Shown in pieces: positions 1 through 8,201 of a stretch of 64,000 nucleotides of DNA. The translations under genes and the position numbers were made by a program. How positions within the stretch are numbered: the stretch's first letter is position 1; each line of letters opens with the position of its first letter. The notes beneath the pieces were generated by a model. That model did not search any database and was not told the DNA's origin. It worked only from the letters and a program-made list of their open reading frames with translations. This DNA comes from Paenibacillus prosopidis. Its GTDB lineage: Bacteria; Bacillota; Bacilli; Paenibacillales; Paenibacillaceae. The stretch spans positions 186,001 to 250,000 of the forward strand of contig NZ_QPJD01000005.1 in assembly GCF_003337375.1 (NCBI RefSeq). Reading direction: 5' to 3'.

Positions 1-424
1 ATGCTCCGAGCAACGAACCTGCGACAACCTCCCGGGGTTGGTGTCCCAAGCTCTCCTTCAATCTTTCACGGCGGCGCTTATGGTACACGCCAGGATGGTG
101 GCCCGCAAGCTTCTCCACATCAGCGTCCAGATCGTTGACTTGAATGGCTATTTCGCCCGCATGTCTTCGAATGTTCATTGCATCGTACATAACAATAATG
201 CCAAGCATAGCTGAAATTGCAAATTCCGGCGTCTTCACGCCGTATTTGGTTGCCGTGTATACGGCAAGTGCCGATACACCGCTCGAATGCGAACTTGGCA
301 TACCGCCTGAACCGACTATTTTTCGAGCATCCCATTTTCCCGTATTAGCATAGTGTATAGGCAGCTTTAACAGCTGCGCAGCGCCGACAGCGATAAGTGC
401 TGTCCCGAGTCCTCTGTTCGACAC
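1..424 (-). CDS. Divergent PAP2 family protein (YuiD-like), 3' end cut by window edge
   Basis: Read on the minus strand from a GTG start, this open frame runs off the left edge. It shows the signature of the divergent PAP2 (DUF212/YuiD) family: a GGMPSSHS motif, then YDAMNIRRHAGEIA, then LGHQPREV near the visible end. Family members are small integral membrane proteins of about 150-160 residues related to PAP2 phosphatases; their substrate is not established. The GTG start is chosen because an in-frame TGA lies just upstream (431-433) and a GGAGGG ribosome site sits at 435-440, 10 bases away. About 141 residues are visible, so only the C-terminal few are missing. It is divergent from the Crp/Fnr gene. 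Confidence 0.88.
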   Translation of the reverse strand, partial: MSNRGLGTALIAVGAAQLLKLPIHYANTGKWDARKIVGSGGMPSSHSSGVSALAVYTATKYGVKTPEFAISAMLGIIVMYDAMNIRRHAGEIAIQVNDLDADVEKLAGHHPGVYHKRRRERLKESLGHQPREVVAGSLLGA

Positions 425-522
425 AACGGATCAACCCTCCAGTCTTCACTCACCGTCAGTTTACCCTGCCTTGAATAATATCATGCCGTTTTTTCCGCTA
501 ATGCTTCCATGCTATTTTTGGA

Positions 523-542
523 TACAATAGGACATATGTCCT
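523..542 (+). promoter_or_regulatory. Promoter -10 with overlapping 14-bp palindrome before the Crp/Fnr gene
   Basis: A TACAAT box (523-528) is followed directly by the perfect palindrome AGGACATATGTCCT (529-542), which would cover the transcription start. No convincing -35 hexamer lies upstream. The place of the palindrome suggests an operator that blocks initiation, possibly autoregulation by the downstream regulator. Its use is inferred. Confidence 0.5.
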
Positions 543-595
543 TTTCAATAGCTCAGTTGGTTTCTAAAATAATAAACGGGTACAACGGAGGAATC

Positions 596-1294
596 ATGAA
601 AACTATTCATAACAAGGAACGCATTGGGGAGTATGTCAGCCAATATAAGCTGGATGCTATTTTTGATGCGGGAACGATCGGAAAGATGACTCTGCTTGCT
701 TATGAAAAGGGTGAGGCTGTCTGCTCGGCAGGCGATCAGCTTGATCATTTGTTCCTTTTGGTAAAGGGCAAAATCAAGGTGTATACGACGCTTCCAAATG
801 GAAAATCGGTACTGCTGCGATTTAACGAGCCGCTTGCGACGATCGGAGACATGGAGCTGATGACCGGCTACCCCGTTCGATGTATGGTGGAGTCCATGGG
901 TGAAAGTATGTTTTTGGCATTGAAGGTTGACGATATGGGCGACACGGCTTTTCAAAATCCCGGCTTCCTTACGTTTATCATCAAGCAGTTGAGCCATAAG
1001 CTCTACAACGTCTCAAACGCATCCAGTCTCAATTTGCTGTATCCGGTGGAAAATCGCTTTGCAAGCTACCTGATCTCGATAACGCCTGATGATCCTCTTT
1101 CTCCTAAATTAGAAGAAATGAAGACAGAGAAACTGACGGAAGTAGCTGAGATGCTGGGTACCAGCTACCGTCATTTGAACCGGGTAATTACACAGCTGGT
1201 TACTGACGGCATTGTCGAGCGCAAGCGCGGCACCATCTATATTCGGGATATGGGGCGGCTTAAAGAGCTTGCCAGCGGCAATCTATACAGCTAG
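596..1294 (+). CDS. Crp/Fnr-family transcriptional regulator, YeiL type
   Basis: A cytoplasmic DNA-binding regulator of 232 residues. The N-terminal half is a cyclic-nucleotide-binding-like beta barrel (LDHLFLLVKGKIKVY, then a run around GDMELMTGYPVRC). The C-terminal third carries a Crp-type winged helix (TEVAEMLGTSYRHLNRVITQL). The overall pattern matches YeiL-like regulators; the true ligand is unknown. The start at 596 is preferred over a longer frame from 509 because GGAGG at 587-591 precedes it and the longer form would begin upstream of the TACAAT promoter box. It is followed 26 bases later by a small DMT transporter, with which it probably forms an operon. Confidence 0.85.
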   Translation: MKTIHNKERIGEYVSQYKLDAIFDAGTIGKMTLLAYEKGEAVCSAGDQLDHLFLLVKGKIKVYTTLPNGKSVLLRFNEPLATIGDMELMTGYPVRCMVESMGESMFLALKVDDMGDTAFQNPGFLTFIIKQLSHKLYNVSNASSLNLLYPVENRFASYLISITPDDPLSPKLEEMKTEKLTEVAEMLGTSYRHLNRVITQLVTDGIVERKRGTIYIRDMGRLKELASGNLYS

Positions 1295-1320
1295 CTACTT
1301 ATTAGGAGGAGGATTTTCGC

Positions 1321-1749
1321 ATGATGGGCATTATCTATTCACTGCTTGCCGGGATACTTATCAGCGTACAAAGCGTATTCAACACTCGCTTAAGCGAAAA
1401 GGCAGGATTCTGGTTTACGAACACATGGGTGCACGGTACCGGCTTTGCACTGTCGCTAATTATAATGTTGATCCTAAAGGACGGCAGCATGTCAAAACTC
1501 TATACGGTCAATAAGCTTTATTGGATCGGTGGCGCGTGCGGCGTTATCATTGTTTTCTCAGTCATGCAAGGTATAAACGCTTTAGGCCCCGCTTATTCGG
1601 TAGCCCTACTGCTCATTACGCAGCTGCTTGTAGCACTGCTGATCGACAGCCTCGGTCTATTCGGAGTCGATAAAGTGCCGCTGTCTGCCAACAAGCTGAT
1701 CGGAATCGGCATCATGATTGCCGGGGTCGCGGTGTTTAAGCTGAAGTAA
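1321..1749 (+). CDS. Small DMT-superfamily transporter (YdcZ/DUF606 type)
   Basis: A 142-residue hydrophobic protein with about five membrane segments, matching the half-size DMT transporters of the YdcZ/DUF606 family. Visible landmarks are the N-terminal SLLAGILISVQSVFNTRLSEK, a central NALGPAYSVALLLITQL, and the end GIGIMIAGVAVFKLK. Such proteins act as dimers; the substrate is unknown. An AGGAGGAGG ribosome site lies 8 bases before the first ATG. It sits 26 bases behind the YeiL-type regulator, so the regulator likely controls it. Two ATG codons are adjacent; either may be used. Confidence 0.85.
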   Translation: MMGIIYSLLAGILISVQSVFNTRLSEKAGFWFTNTWVHGTGFALSLIIMLILKDGSMSKLYTVNKLYWIGGACGVIIVFSVMQGINALGPAYSVALLLITQLLVALLIDSLGLFGVDKVPLSANKLIGIGIMIAGVAVFKLK

Positions 1750-1790
1750 AGGTATCTTCCTTCATATCGTGGTCTTCCTTTAAACCGAAA

Positions 1791-1850
1791 AGTGAAGAAA
1801 ACCTCACTCATCATGAACCTAGCTTCACGGAGAGTGAGGTTTTCTTCACT
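1791..1850. terminator. Long inverted repeat between convergent genes
   Basis: AGTGAAGAAAACCTCACT (1791-1808) recurs as its exact reverse complement at 1833-1850, extended one pair inward, around a 23-base loop. It lies between the DMT gene and the convergent MBL gene. A bidirectional terminator is likely, although the stem is longer than usual and the loop is large. Confidence 0.6.
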
Positions 1851-1936
1851 AATAACATATAATTGCTTTAAAAATAGATTAATAATGAGTTTTACTTCAC
1901 TGATTATTGAAACTACTTCAATAATAAGCCGATGCC

Positions 1937-2779
1937 TTACTTCATATAAATAAAACGTTCGCCAGGCGCAAACATATGAAACTTCTTCGCAGGATAGTTA
2001 CGATACAGGTAATCGACGAAGTAAGCCGGATTCTCATCATTGTGCGGAAATAAGCCATAATGCATCGGAATTAGCAGGTCAGCATTGATTTGCACCGCTA
2101 TTTCAACGGCCTCACGATAATTGGTATTACCGACTATCCCCTGCTCGTTTCGCACGAAATCTCGACCATTTATAGGCAGCATCGCAATATCAATCTGTCT
2201 GCTTTGCAGCCAAGTAACGAGCTCAGGGAATCCGATCGTGTCACCAGAATGGTATAGACGAATGCTGCCGAAGTATGCTGCGAAGCCAAGATATTTATGC
2301 TCACCTGCTTCATCCTGCTCGAACTGCTCATGCTTGGCCGCAAACGCCTCCAGTTTAAGTCCGTCGCCCAGCTCCAGGGACTGCCCGTGCGAAATGCCGA
2401 TTAGCTGCTCATCACGCAGGCCCCATTCTTTTACTAAAGAGAGATGTGCCTTGGGCACGATAAATTTTGTTTTCGAAGATTGTCCGATTGCTTGCAGCGT
2501 GAGCTTGTCCATATGATCCTCATGGTGATGCGAGCAGACGACATAATCGACGTCCAAGCATTGCGACGGCTGCAGCGGCGATTCGAACGCCCGCGACCAA
2601 GGAGATCCGCTCAGCTCATAGACCCAGTTCGTCAAATACGGATCGAACAGTATCATCTTCTGCTTCCATTTGACAAGAAAACCCTCTTGCCCAAGAGCCC
2701 ACAGCGCTAACGCCTGCTCCGGCAGCTCCGTCTGCGCTATTTGATGCTCAAGCGCTTTACCGCTTTTGTATACTTTCAT
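1937..2779 (-). CDS. Metallo-beta-lactamase-fold hydrolase, UlaG-like
   Basis: A soluble metallo-hydrolase. The metal-binding motif SHHHEDHMD is plain, with a later HSGD and a C-terminal PMHYGLFPH, the layout of the UlaG-like (L-ascorbate-6-phosphate lactonase type) branch. The actual substrate is unknown and no ascorbate genes are nearby. The open frame extends to 2827, but a TACAAT box lies only a few bases before that ATG and no ribosome site precedes it. The internal ATG at 2779, with AAAGGA upstream, gives an N-terminus of normal family length, so it is preferred with moderate confidence. Confidence 0.8.
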   Translation of the reverse strand: MKVYKSGKALEHQIAQTELPEQALALWALGQEGFLVKWKQKMILFDPYLTNWVYELSGSPWSRAFESPLQPSQCLDVDYVVCSHHHEDHMDKLTLQAIGQSSKTKFIVPKAHLSLVKEWGLRDEQLIGISHGQSLELGDGLKLEAFAAKHEQFEQDEAGEHKYLGFAAYFGSIRLYHSGDTIGFPELVTWLQSRQIDIAMLPINGRDFVRNEQGIVGNTNYREAVEIAVQINADLLIPMHYGLFPHNDENPAYFVDYLYRNYPAKKFHMFAPGERFIYMK

Positions 2780-2881
2780 TTTTCTGCTCATCCTTTGAGT
2801 TCGAAATTTTTGAATAATCTGCTTCATCTAAATTGTACCGCAAAATACTGTCATCATACCAAGCTTAAACGATGGAAAAGC

Positions 2882-2913
2882 AAAAAGAGGCTCCAGATCA
2901 TTGGACGCCTCTT
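2882..2913 (-). terminator. Intrinsic terminator after the second MBL gene
   Basis: On the minus strand AAGAGGC and TCCA pair with TGGA and GCCTCTT around a six-base loop, with one bulged base, followed by a T tract. It lies 21 bases past the stop of the MBL gene at 2934. Confidence 0.75.
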
Positions 2914-2933
2914 CTCGGTCATGTTAAGGAGTA

Positions 2934-3698
2934 TCAGCTTGCGGATGTGTATGATTCGCCGTCCTCTGGCACTAAAACATTAGAGGAGATTCCTTTTTCA
3001 TGAATAAAGCTTTTTAATTTATTTCTTGATAATGTCCAATGATTTACAGCTTCCATATGGCTAACAATAATTTTTGCGTTAGGGGCAGCCTTATAAACTT
3101 CATAGATATCATCTTTCCCCATCATAAGAGAACCGCCTTCAATGAATTGATTATCTCCACCATTTACAACAATGATTTCTGGTTTATGTGCATCGATCAC
3201 TTCTTGAATAGCTTCATACCATACAGTATCTCCAGCTACATAAAAAGTTTTTTCATTTGGATGATTGAATACAACGCCACAAACGTTACCAGCAAATTTT
3301 AATATTTCTCCTCTTCCGTGCTCGCCTTTTGTTTTAATCAATTGGATATTCTCATAGACTGTGTCTTCTTTTAACACTTCAACATTTTGAAAACCAGCGT
3401 TTCTAACTTCATTGGCATCTTCTTCATTTTGTACAAACAGCTTGATATCTTTTGGCAATACCTCTTTGGCAACATCATCAAAGTGATCTAAATGTAGATG
3501 AGTTACAATTACAGCATCTACATTTATAATATTGTCTAGTGATGTGGGTAAGTTAACTAAAGGATTAAATTGATCTTGTCTTAACGAATTGGGGAAAGGC
3601 GGGTAAGTGCCCTTATCTGCTAAAAATGGGTCAATTAAAAACTTCTTTCCTGCATATTCAACTACCAGAGTTGCGTTTCTAATTTGTGTTACTTTCAT
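2934..3698 (-). CDS. Metallo-beta-lactamase-fold hydrolase, AT-rich
   Basis: A 254-residue MBL-fold protein with the metal motif THLHLDHFD (residues about 66-74), a later AGDTVWYE aspartate and a C-terminal SHMEAVNHW histidine. It resembles the UlaG/YtkL-like stand-alone hydrolases; the substrate cannot be told. Start is fixed by AAAGGAG just upstream. It is divergent from an AsnC/Lrp gene 165 bases away, which may regulate it. Base and codon use are strongly AT-biased (AAT, AAA, ATT) unlike the GC-richer neighbours, so this gene and its regulator look like a transferred pair. Confidence 0.85.
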   Translation of the reverse strand: MKVTQIRNATLVVEYAGKKFLIDPFLADKGTYPPFPNSLRQDQFNPLVNLPTSLDNIINVDAVIVTHLHLDHFDDVAKEVLPKDIKLFVQNEEDANEVRNAGFQNVEVLKEDTVYENIQLIKTKGEHGRGEILKFAGNVCGVVFNHPNEKTFYVAGDTVWYEAIQEVIDAHKPEIIVVNGGDNQFIEGGSLMMGKDDIYEVYKAAPNAKIIVSHMEAVNHWTLSRNKLKSFIHEKGISSNVLVPEDGESYTSAS

Positions 3699-3863
3699 TT
3701 TCTTAGCTCCTTTACTTTTTATTTATTAAGTTTATATGATGAGCTATTAACTTTTACATAGATAAAATCAAGTCGTTTAAGAGTTTGACTTGAATTTTGA
3801 AATTCTTTTTGTGCAAATGGTCAAAAATGCGATTATTTAGATTTACGAAAAGGATGTGATTGC

Positions 3864-4274
3864 TTGTTGGATCAAACAGACATGCGAATATTAGAAGAGT
3901 TATCTAAAAATAGTCGTATCACGATGAAAGAATTAGGAGAGAAAGTTCATTTGACTGGACAAGCAGCCGCAACTAGAGTTGCTAAATTGGAAGATAACGG
4001 GGTGATTGAAGGTTATACCATTAAAGTTAATCAAGCTAAATTAGGTTTTTTTATACATGCTTTGATTAATATCTATACAAAAAGCACTTATCATCAACCA
4101 TATCTCTCATTTATAAAAACACAAGAGAAATATATATTAAATAACTATAAAATTAGTGGGGATGGTTGTTATCTTCTAGAATGTAAATTTCCATCTAATG
4201 AATCATTAGATCAATTCTTAGTAGACCTAAACGAGCATGCAAACTATAAATTAACGATTGTTATTAATAAATAG
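3864..4274 (+). CDS. AsnC/Lrp-family transcriptional regulator
   Basis: A 136-residue regulator with an N-terminal helix-turn-helix (MRILEELSKNSRITMKELGE, then LTGQAAATRVAKLEDNGVI) and a shortened RAM-like ligand domain (YLLECKFPSNESLDQFL). It is slightly shorter than the usual 145-160 residues. Start is a TTG with AAAGGATG upstream; a second TTG follows at once. It is divergent from the AT-rich MBL gene and shares its AT bias, suggesting one acquired unit in which this protein controls the hydrolase. Confidence 0.85.
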   Translation: MLDQTDMRILEELSKNSRITMKELGEKVHLTGQAAATRVAKLEDNGVIEGYTIKVNQAKLGFFIHALINIYTKSTYHQPYLSFIKTQEKYILNNYKISGDGCYLLECKFPSNESLDQFLVDLNEHANYKLTIVINK

Positions 4275-4348
4275 TGAAATGGTTAATGCGAATAAACCGC
4301 TCTCGTAACCTCAAACTCAAATCTAAAACTTTATTTTCCTTAAATACG

Positions 4349-4378
4349 AAAAGAAGGTGCATTTCTGCACCTTCTTTT
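4349..4378. terminator. Bidirectional intrinsic terminator
   Basis: AAAAGAAGGTGCA (4349-4361) pairs with TGCACCTTCTTTT (4366-4378) around a TTTC loop. It lies between the AsnC gene and the convergent ABC exporter operon, with T runs on both strands. Confidence 0.85.
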
Positions 4379-4420
4379 TGCTCTTTTTTCAATTTTGGTT
4401 AGTTTGAAGGAGATATAGCC

Positions 4421-6130
4421 TTAGGGCTGCGCCCTCAGTAGCTGTTGATACACTTTGCCGTTTGAGAGCAGCTCGTGGTGGGTGCCTGTTTCCGCGAGAG
4501 CGCCTTGATCCATGACAAAGATAATGTCGGCATTCTCGATCGTTGAGAGTCGGTGAGCAATCATAATGGTCGTCAGCCCTTGCCTTCTCTCTTCAAGCGC
4601 GGCGAGCAGATATCGTTCCGTCTCCAAATCAAGCGCTGAGGTAGCTTCGTCGAGCACCAGTATATCAGGGTCGCTGACGATCGCCCTTGCGATTGCAATG
4701 CGCTGCCGCTGCCCACCGGACAGCTTGATGCCCCGCTCCCCTATATTCGTATCGTATCCATCCGGCAGCCCAGCGATAAACTCGTGAATTTGAGCGATGC
4801 GGCAAGCTTCCTCCATATCTTCATCCGTTAAGCCGTCTCTGCCGAGCAGCAGATTCTCGCGAATGGTATCCGAGAACATGTACGGGTCCTGAAATACGAT
4901 CGAAACTTTATCCGTCCACTGCTCGCGGTTAAACTGATCGACCGGAATTCCATTCAGCCGAATCGCCCCTCCCGTTACACCGTAGAAACGAATTAACAGC
5001 TGGGCAATCGTCGATTTACCGCCGCCGCTCGTTCCGACAAACGCAATCTTCCGGCCGATCGGCAGCTCTGCGGAGAAGCCGCGAATGACTTCCGGCAAAT
5101 CCAACGCATAACGAAAGCTCGTCTCTTGAAAAGATAGCCGCTCCATCGGCTTATCCAGCTGCTGGCTTCCGTCATCATGCTGCTCCAGCTCCAAAATGCG
5201 CTGCACGCGATCGACATTGGCCAGCTGTGAGGAGAGGCCCATGATAAATTGAAAAAAGTTATAGAACGAATCCGACATTTGCGTCGAAAACTGGAACAAA
5301 ATAACAAACGTGCCGATCGACATCTGATCATGAATGAGCTGCATACCGCAATAGCCTAGCACCAAAATGCCAATGCCCCACTTCATCGGATCGCTGTATC
5401 TGATTTGCCGGTTCACGAGTCTTCCTTCGGCCATGACCTGCTCGAAATAATCAGCAAACATTTTGTTGTACAGCTTCTCTTCCCATTTCAGCCGGTGGTA
5501 GGCCACTACCTCGCGCGTAGAAGCGACGCCTTCCTCAATTTGTACAAGCAGCGCGGCGCGCTTCTCCGCTACCTGTCTTGCCGCTGCCTTCAGCTTGGGC
5601 GTAAAATAATAACCGATCAACACGTAAATGGCGCAAAGACCGACGATCATAAGCAGCAGGATTGGGCTGGAAAAGCCTATGATCGCCATGAGGATGCACA
5701 GGTTCAACGTCTCCTGCATTCCACGTGGGAGCTGCCAGCCAATAACACTTGCCGATACGAACAAATCCTGGGTAAACGTATAGACGTATTTGCCGGTCCG
5801 TTCGTTTTGAAACCGTTCAACCGGTACTTTCTCTATGCGCTTCAGCATTCGGGAGAGCAAGGAACGGCTGACCGCAAATTCATTGCGGACGAGACTGCGG
5901 CTCGTCATCGTGAACATGAGTGAGTAGACGATGGCCGCAAGCGCGAAAACACCGATAACTACAGGCATCAGCTCGTATTTTCCATTGGTGAACACGTCAT
6001 CGATTAATATTTTTTGCACATACACAATCGTATAGTTGGATACCGACTCCAGCGCAAGATAGAGCAGCGCGATCAAATAAGTGCCTCTAAGCATGATGGA
6101 GTTCGACCAAAAGATTTTAATATATTTCAT
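4421..6130 (-). CDS. ABC exporter half-transporter, second gene of the pair
   Basis: A 569-residue fused transporter: six membrane segments in residues 1-300, then an ATPase domain. Visible motifs are Walker A GTSGGGKST (366-374), Q-loop VFQDPY (about 412-417), signature LSGGQ (470-474), Walker B LVLDEATSALD (about 491-501) with the catalytic glutamate, and H-loop IAHRLST. The family exports lipids, peptides or drugs; the substrate is not visible. Its ATG overlaps the end of the upstream ABC gene by 14 bases, so the two are translationally coupled and probably form a heterodimer. Both subunits keep canonical motifs, unlike many heterodimeric exporters where one site is degenerate. Confidence 0.9.
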   Translation of the reverse strand: MKYIKIFWSNSIMLRGTYLIALLYLALESVSNYTIVYVQKILIDDVFTNGKYELMPVVIGVFALAAIVYSLMFTMTSRSLVRNEFAVSRSLLSRMLKRIEKVPVERFQNERTGKYVYTFTQDLFVSASVIGWQLPRGMQETLNLCILMAIIGFSSPILLLMIVGLCAIYVLIGYYFTPKLKAAARQVAEKRAALLVQIEEGVASTREVVAYHRLKWEEKLYNKMFADYFEQVMAEGRLVNRQIRYSDPMKWGIGILVLGYCGMQLIHDQMSIGTFVILFQFSTQMSDSFYNFFQFIMGLSSQLANVDRVQRILELEQHDDGSQQLDKPMERLSFQETSFRYALDLPEVIRGFSAELPIGRKIAFVGTSGGGKSTIAQLLIRFYGVTGGAIRLNGIPVDQFNREQWTDKVSIVFQDPYMFSDTIRENLLLGRDGLTDEDMEEACRIAQIHEFIAGLPDGYDTNIGERGIKLSGGQRQRIAIARAIVSDPDILVLDEATSALDLETERYLLAALEERRQGLTTIMIAHRLSTIENADIIFVMDQGALAETGTHHELLSNGKVYQQLLRAQP

Positions 6131-7985
6131 GCGCTGCCCTCCCTTCTGTTGATTCGATTTGCCCTGCTTCCAGCTGATAGAGCAGCCCCTTGCGCGCGAT
6201 TAGCTCCTCATAGCTTCCGGACTCAGCGACACGTCCTTCATGGATAACGACAATTTTGTCAAAATGCTTCACTGTCGACAGCCGATGCGCGATCGCGATC
6301 GTCGTCCGATTCACCAGCACTTCATCGAGCGCACGCTGCACCTCATATTCACTAACATTATCGAGTGAAGAGGTCGCCTCATCCAGCAAAATAATAGCAG
6401 GCTGCTTTACGAACATCCGCGCAATCGAAATGCGCTGCTTCTGTCCGCCGGACAGCTTCATCCCCCGCTCGCCGACGAGCGTATCGTAGCCTTCCGGCAG
6501 CTGCATGATAAAATCATGCGCATAAGCCGCTTTGGCTGCTGCGACCACTTCTTCGTCGCTGGCATCCGGCTTGCCGAATCGGATGTTTTCCTTTACCGAG
6601 GAGCCGAATAAGTAGGTTTCCTGGAACACGTATCCGATCGATTCGCGGAGCCGCTCCAGCGTCAGCTGCTTAATCGGTACGCCATCCAGTTTTATGACGC
6701 CGGATGTAGGATCGTAGAAGCGGCCGATCATTTTGAACATCGTCGTTTTTCCGTTGCCGCTAGCTCCGACAAAAGCAACCTTCTGGCCCGGTTTAATCGT
6801 CAGCGAGAAGCCGTTAATAACCGGAGGTTGCCCCGGATACTGAAAGCAGACGTCCTCAAACGCCAATCCGCCGCGAACTTCCTTCAGCGGAAACGGATGG
6901 GCAGGATCATCGATTTCGATCGGCTTATGCATGAATTGATAGAGCGGAATCGTTTGGTGAATGATGAGCTTCTGCTCGGTCAGCAGCGTGACGAGCAGCG
7001 TGAGGCGGAACATCGTTGTCATGTATAAGAGGGTGAAGGCGATGAAGCCGCCTAACGAAATCCAATTATTTTGCAGGGAGTAGTACCCGGTAATAAAGAG
7101 CGCAATGGCGCCCAAATAAAACGTAAACCGCCGGAAGCTTCCCCTCGCAAAGCCAAACGTTGCGCTTAGCAAGTAATAATGCGCCCAATTTCTATGCCTC
7201 TCCAGCGTGCGGCCGTGGTACCATGGCTGCGATCCGAAGGCGCGGAATTCGCGCATGCCTGAAATGCTTTCGTACACGACCTGGTTATAAGCGATCCGCT
7301 TTTGACCGGACATTCGGCCATTGAGCGCCGCTTTCCGCTCGAAATACGGGCCGAACAAATAATATAGGGCGAACGTTGGCAGCATGATGAGTGACAGCCA
7401 GCCGCTTATACTTAGCAGCAGCACAACAGCAACGGTGATGAACAGCATATTATCAATGACGCCCGGCAAGTAGTTGCGGTAAATTTTCTGAACCGACGCT
7501 ACTTCAGAGTTGAACATCGACAGCGTCTCGCCTGCCGGATGCCGTTCGTAGTGAGCGAAGCCGAGCTTGCGCAAATGCTTGAAAATAGCGGTTTGCATAT
7601 CGCGGGAGGCGAGCTCTCCGATCGTCCGCTGCAGCAGGTTGCGATAGTTTTTGGCGATCAGCATGAGTAAATTGACCGCTGTAAGCGCTGCTAAAATAAC
7701 AATAAACAAAGACGTGTCTTTGTTTATGACAACATAGTCGATTACATATTGGATCATTTTCGGCGTTAACGTCTCTCCAATGACCGCCATCGTGCCGCAT
7801 GCCGCGAGTGCCGCTATTTTCTTTTTGTACGGCTTTAAAAATTTAACCGCCCACACGTAGGAGCGTTTCGACTGGTCGAGCTCAGCCTTATGCCTCGCTT
7901 TATCCGCTTGCTTATCAGCCTTTCGTTCCGTATTTTTCGTTTCTCTCTTTGCTTCCGCTTCCCTGAGATTTCCCGTCGCTTGCAT
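6117..7985 (-). CDS. ABC exporter half-transporter with charged N-terminal extension
   Basis: A 622-residue ABC exporter subunit: about 40 highly charged, lysine- and glutamate-rich residues at the N-terminus, then six membrane segments, then an ATPase domain with Walker A GASGNGKTT, Q-loop VFQETYLFG, LSGGQ, Walker B IILLDEATSSLD and IAHRLST. Start is fixed by a GGGGGGA ribosome site. It is the first gene of a two-gene operon with the ABC gene at 4421. The charged leader is unusual and might be a cytoplasmic coil. The substrate is unknown. Confidence 0.9.
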   Translation of the reverse strand: MQATGNLREAEAKRETKNTERKADKQADKARHKAELDQSKRSYVWAVKFLKPYKKKIAALAACGTMAVIGETLTPKMIQYVIDYVVINKDTSLFIVILAALTAVNLLMLIAKNYRNLLQRTIGELASRDMQTAIFKHLRKLGFAHYERHPAGETLSMFNSEVASVQKIYRNYLPGVIDNMLFITVAVVLLLSISGWLSLIMLPTFALYYLFGPYFERKAALNGRMSGQKRIAYNQVVYESISGMREFRAFGSQPWYHGRTLERHRNWAHYYLLSATFGFARGSFRRFTFYLGAIALFITGYYSLQNNWISLGGFIAFTLLYMTTMFRLTLLVTLLTEQKLIIHQTIPLYQFMHKPIEIDDPAHPFPLKEVRGGLAFEDVCFQYPGQPPVINGFSLTIKPGQKVAFVGASGNGKTTMFKMIGRFYDPTSGVIKLDGVPIKQLTLERLRESIGYVFQETYLFGSSVKENIRFGKPDASDEEVVAAAKAAYAHDFIMQLPEGYDTLVGERGMKLSGGQKQRISIARMFVKQPAIILLDEATSSLDNVSEYEVQRALDEVLVNRTTIAIAHRLSTVKHFDKIVVIHEGRVAESGSYEELIARKGLLYQLEAGQIESTEGRAAHEIY

Positions 7986-8134
7986 GGTAATTCCCCCCTT
8001 ACCTCACCTTGTCGTTTTTCGTTACTCAGCCCAATTTCTGACAGTTAGCTACCTATCATAAATCCGGCTCCCATATTTGTCAACGAAGAAATTTCATAAA
8101 ATTCACGATTCTCTGAATGATATCGACAAACGAA

Positions 8135-8181
8135 TAGAAAGCCCGGCTAAGGCCTAACGCGCCTTTTTACCGGACTTTCTA
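8135..8181 (-). terminator. Intrinsic terminator after the L-galactose operon
   Basis: On the minus strand TAGAAAGTCCGG pairs with CCGGGCTTTCTA (one G-U pair) around a roughly 23-base loop, just after the last gene of the operon. The T tail is short. Confidence 0.65.
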
Positions 8182-8201
8182 TAATAGTGGCTATGACTTG
8201 G

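Noticed and set aside
120-353. Two open frames at the left edge, one on each strand
   Set aside because: Both overlap the well-supported YuiD-like gene in other frames and have no ribosome site.
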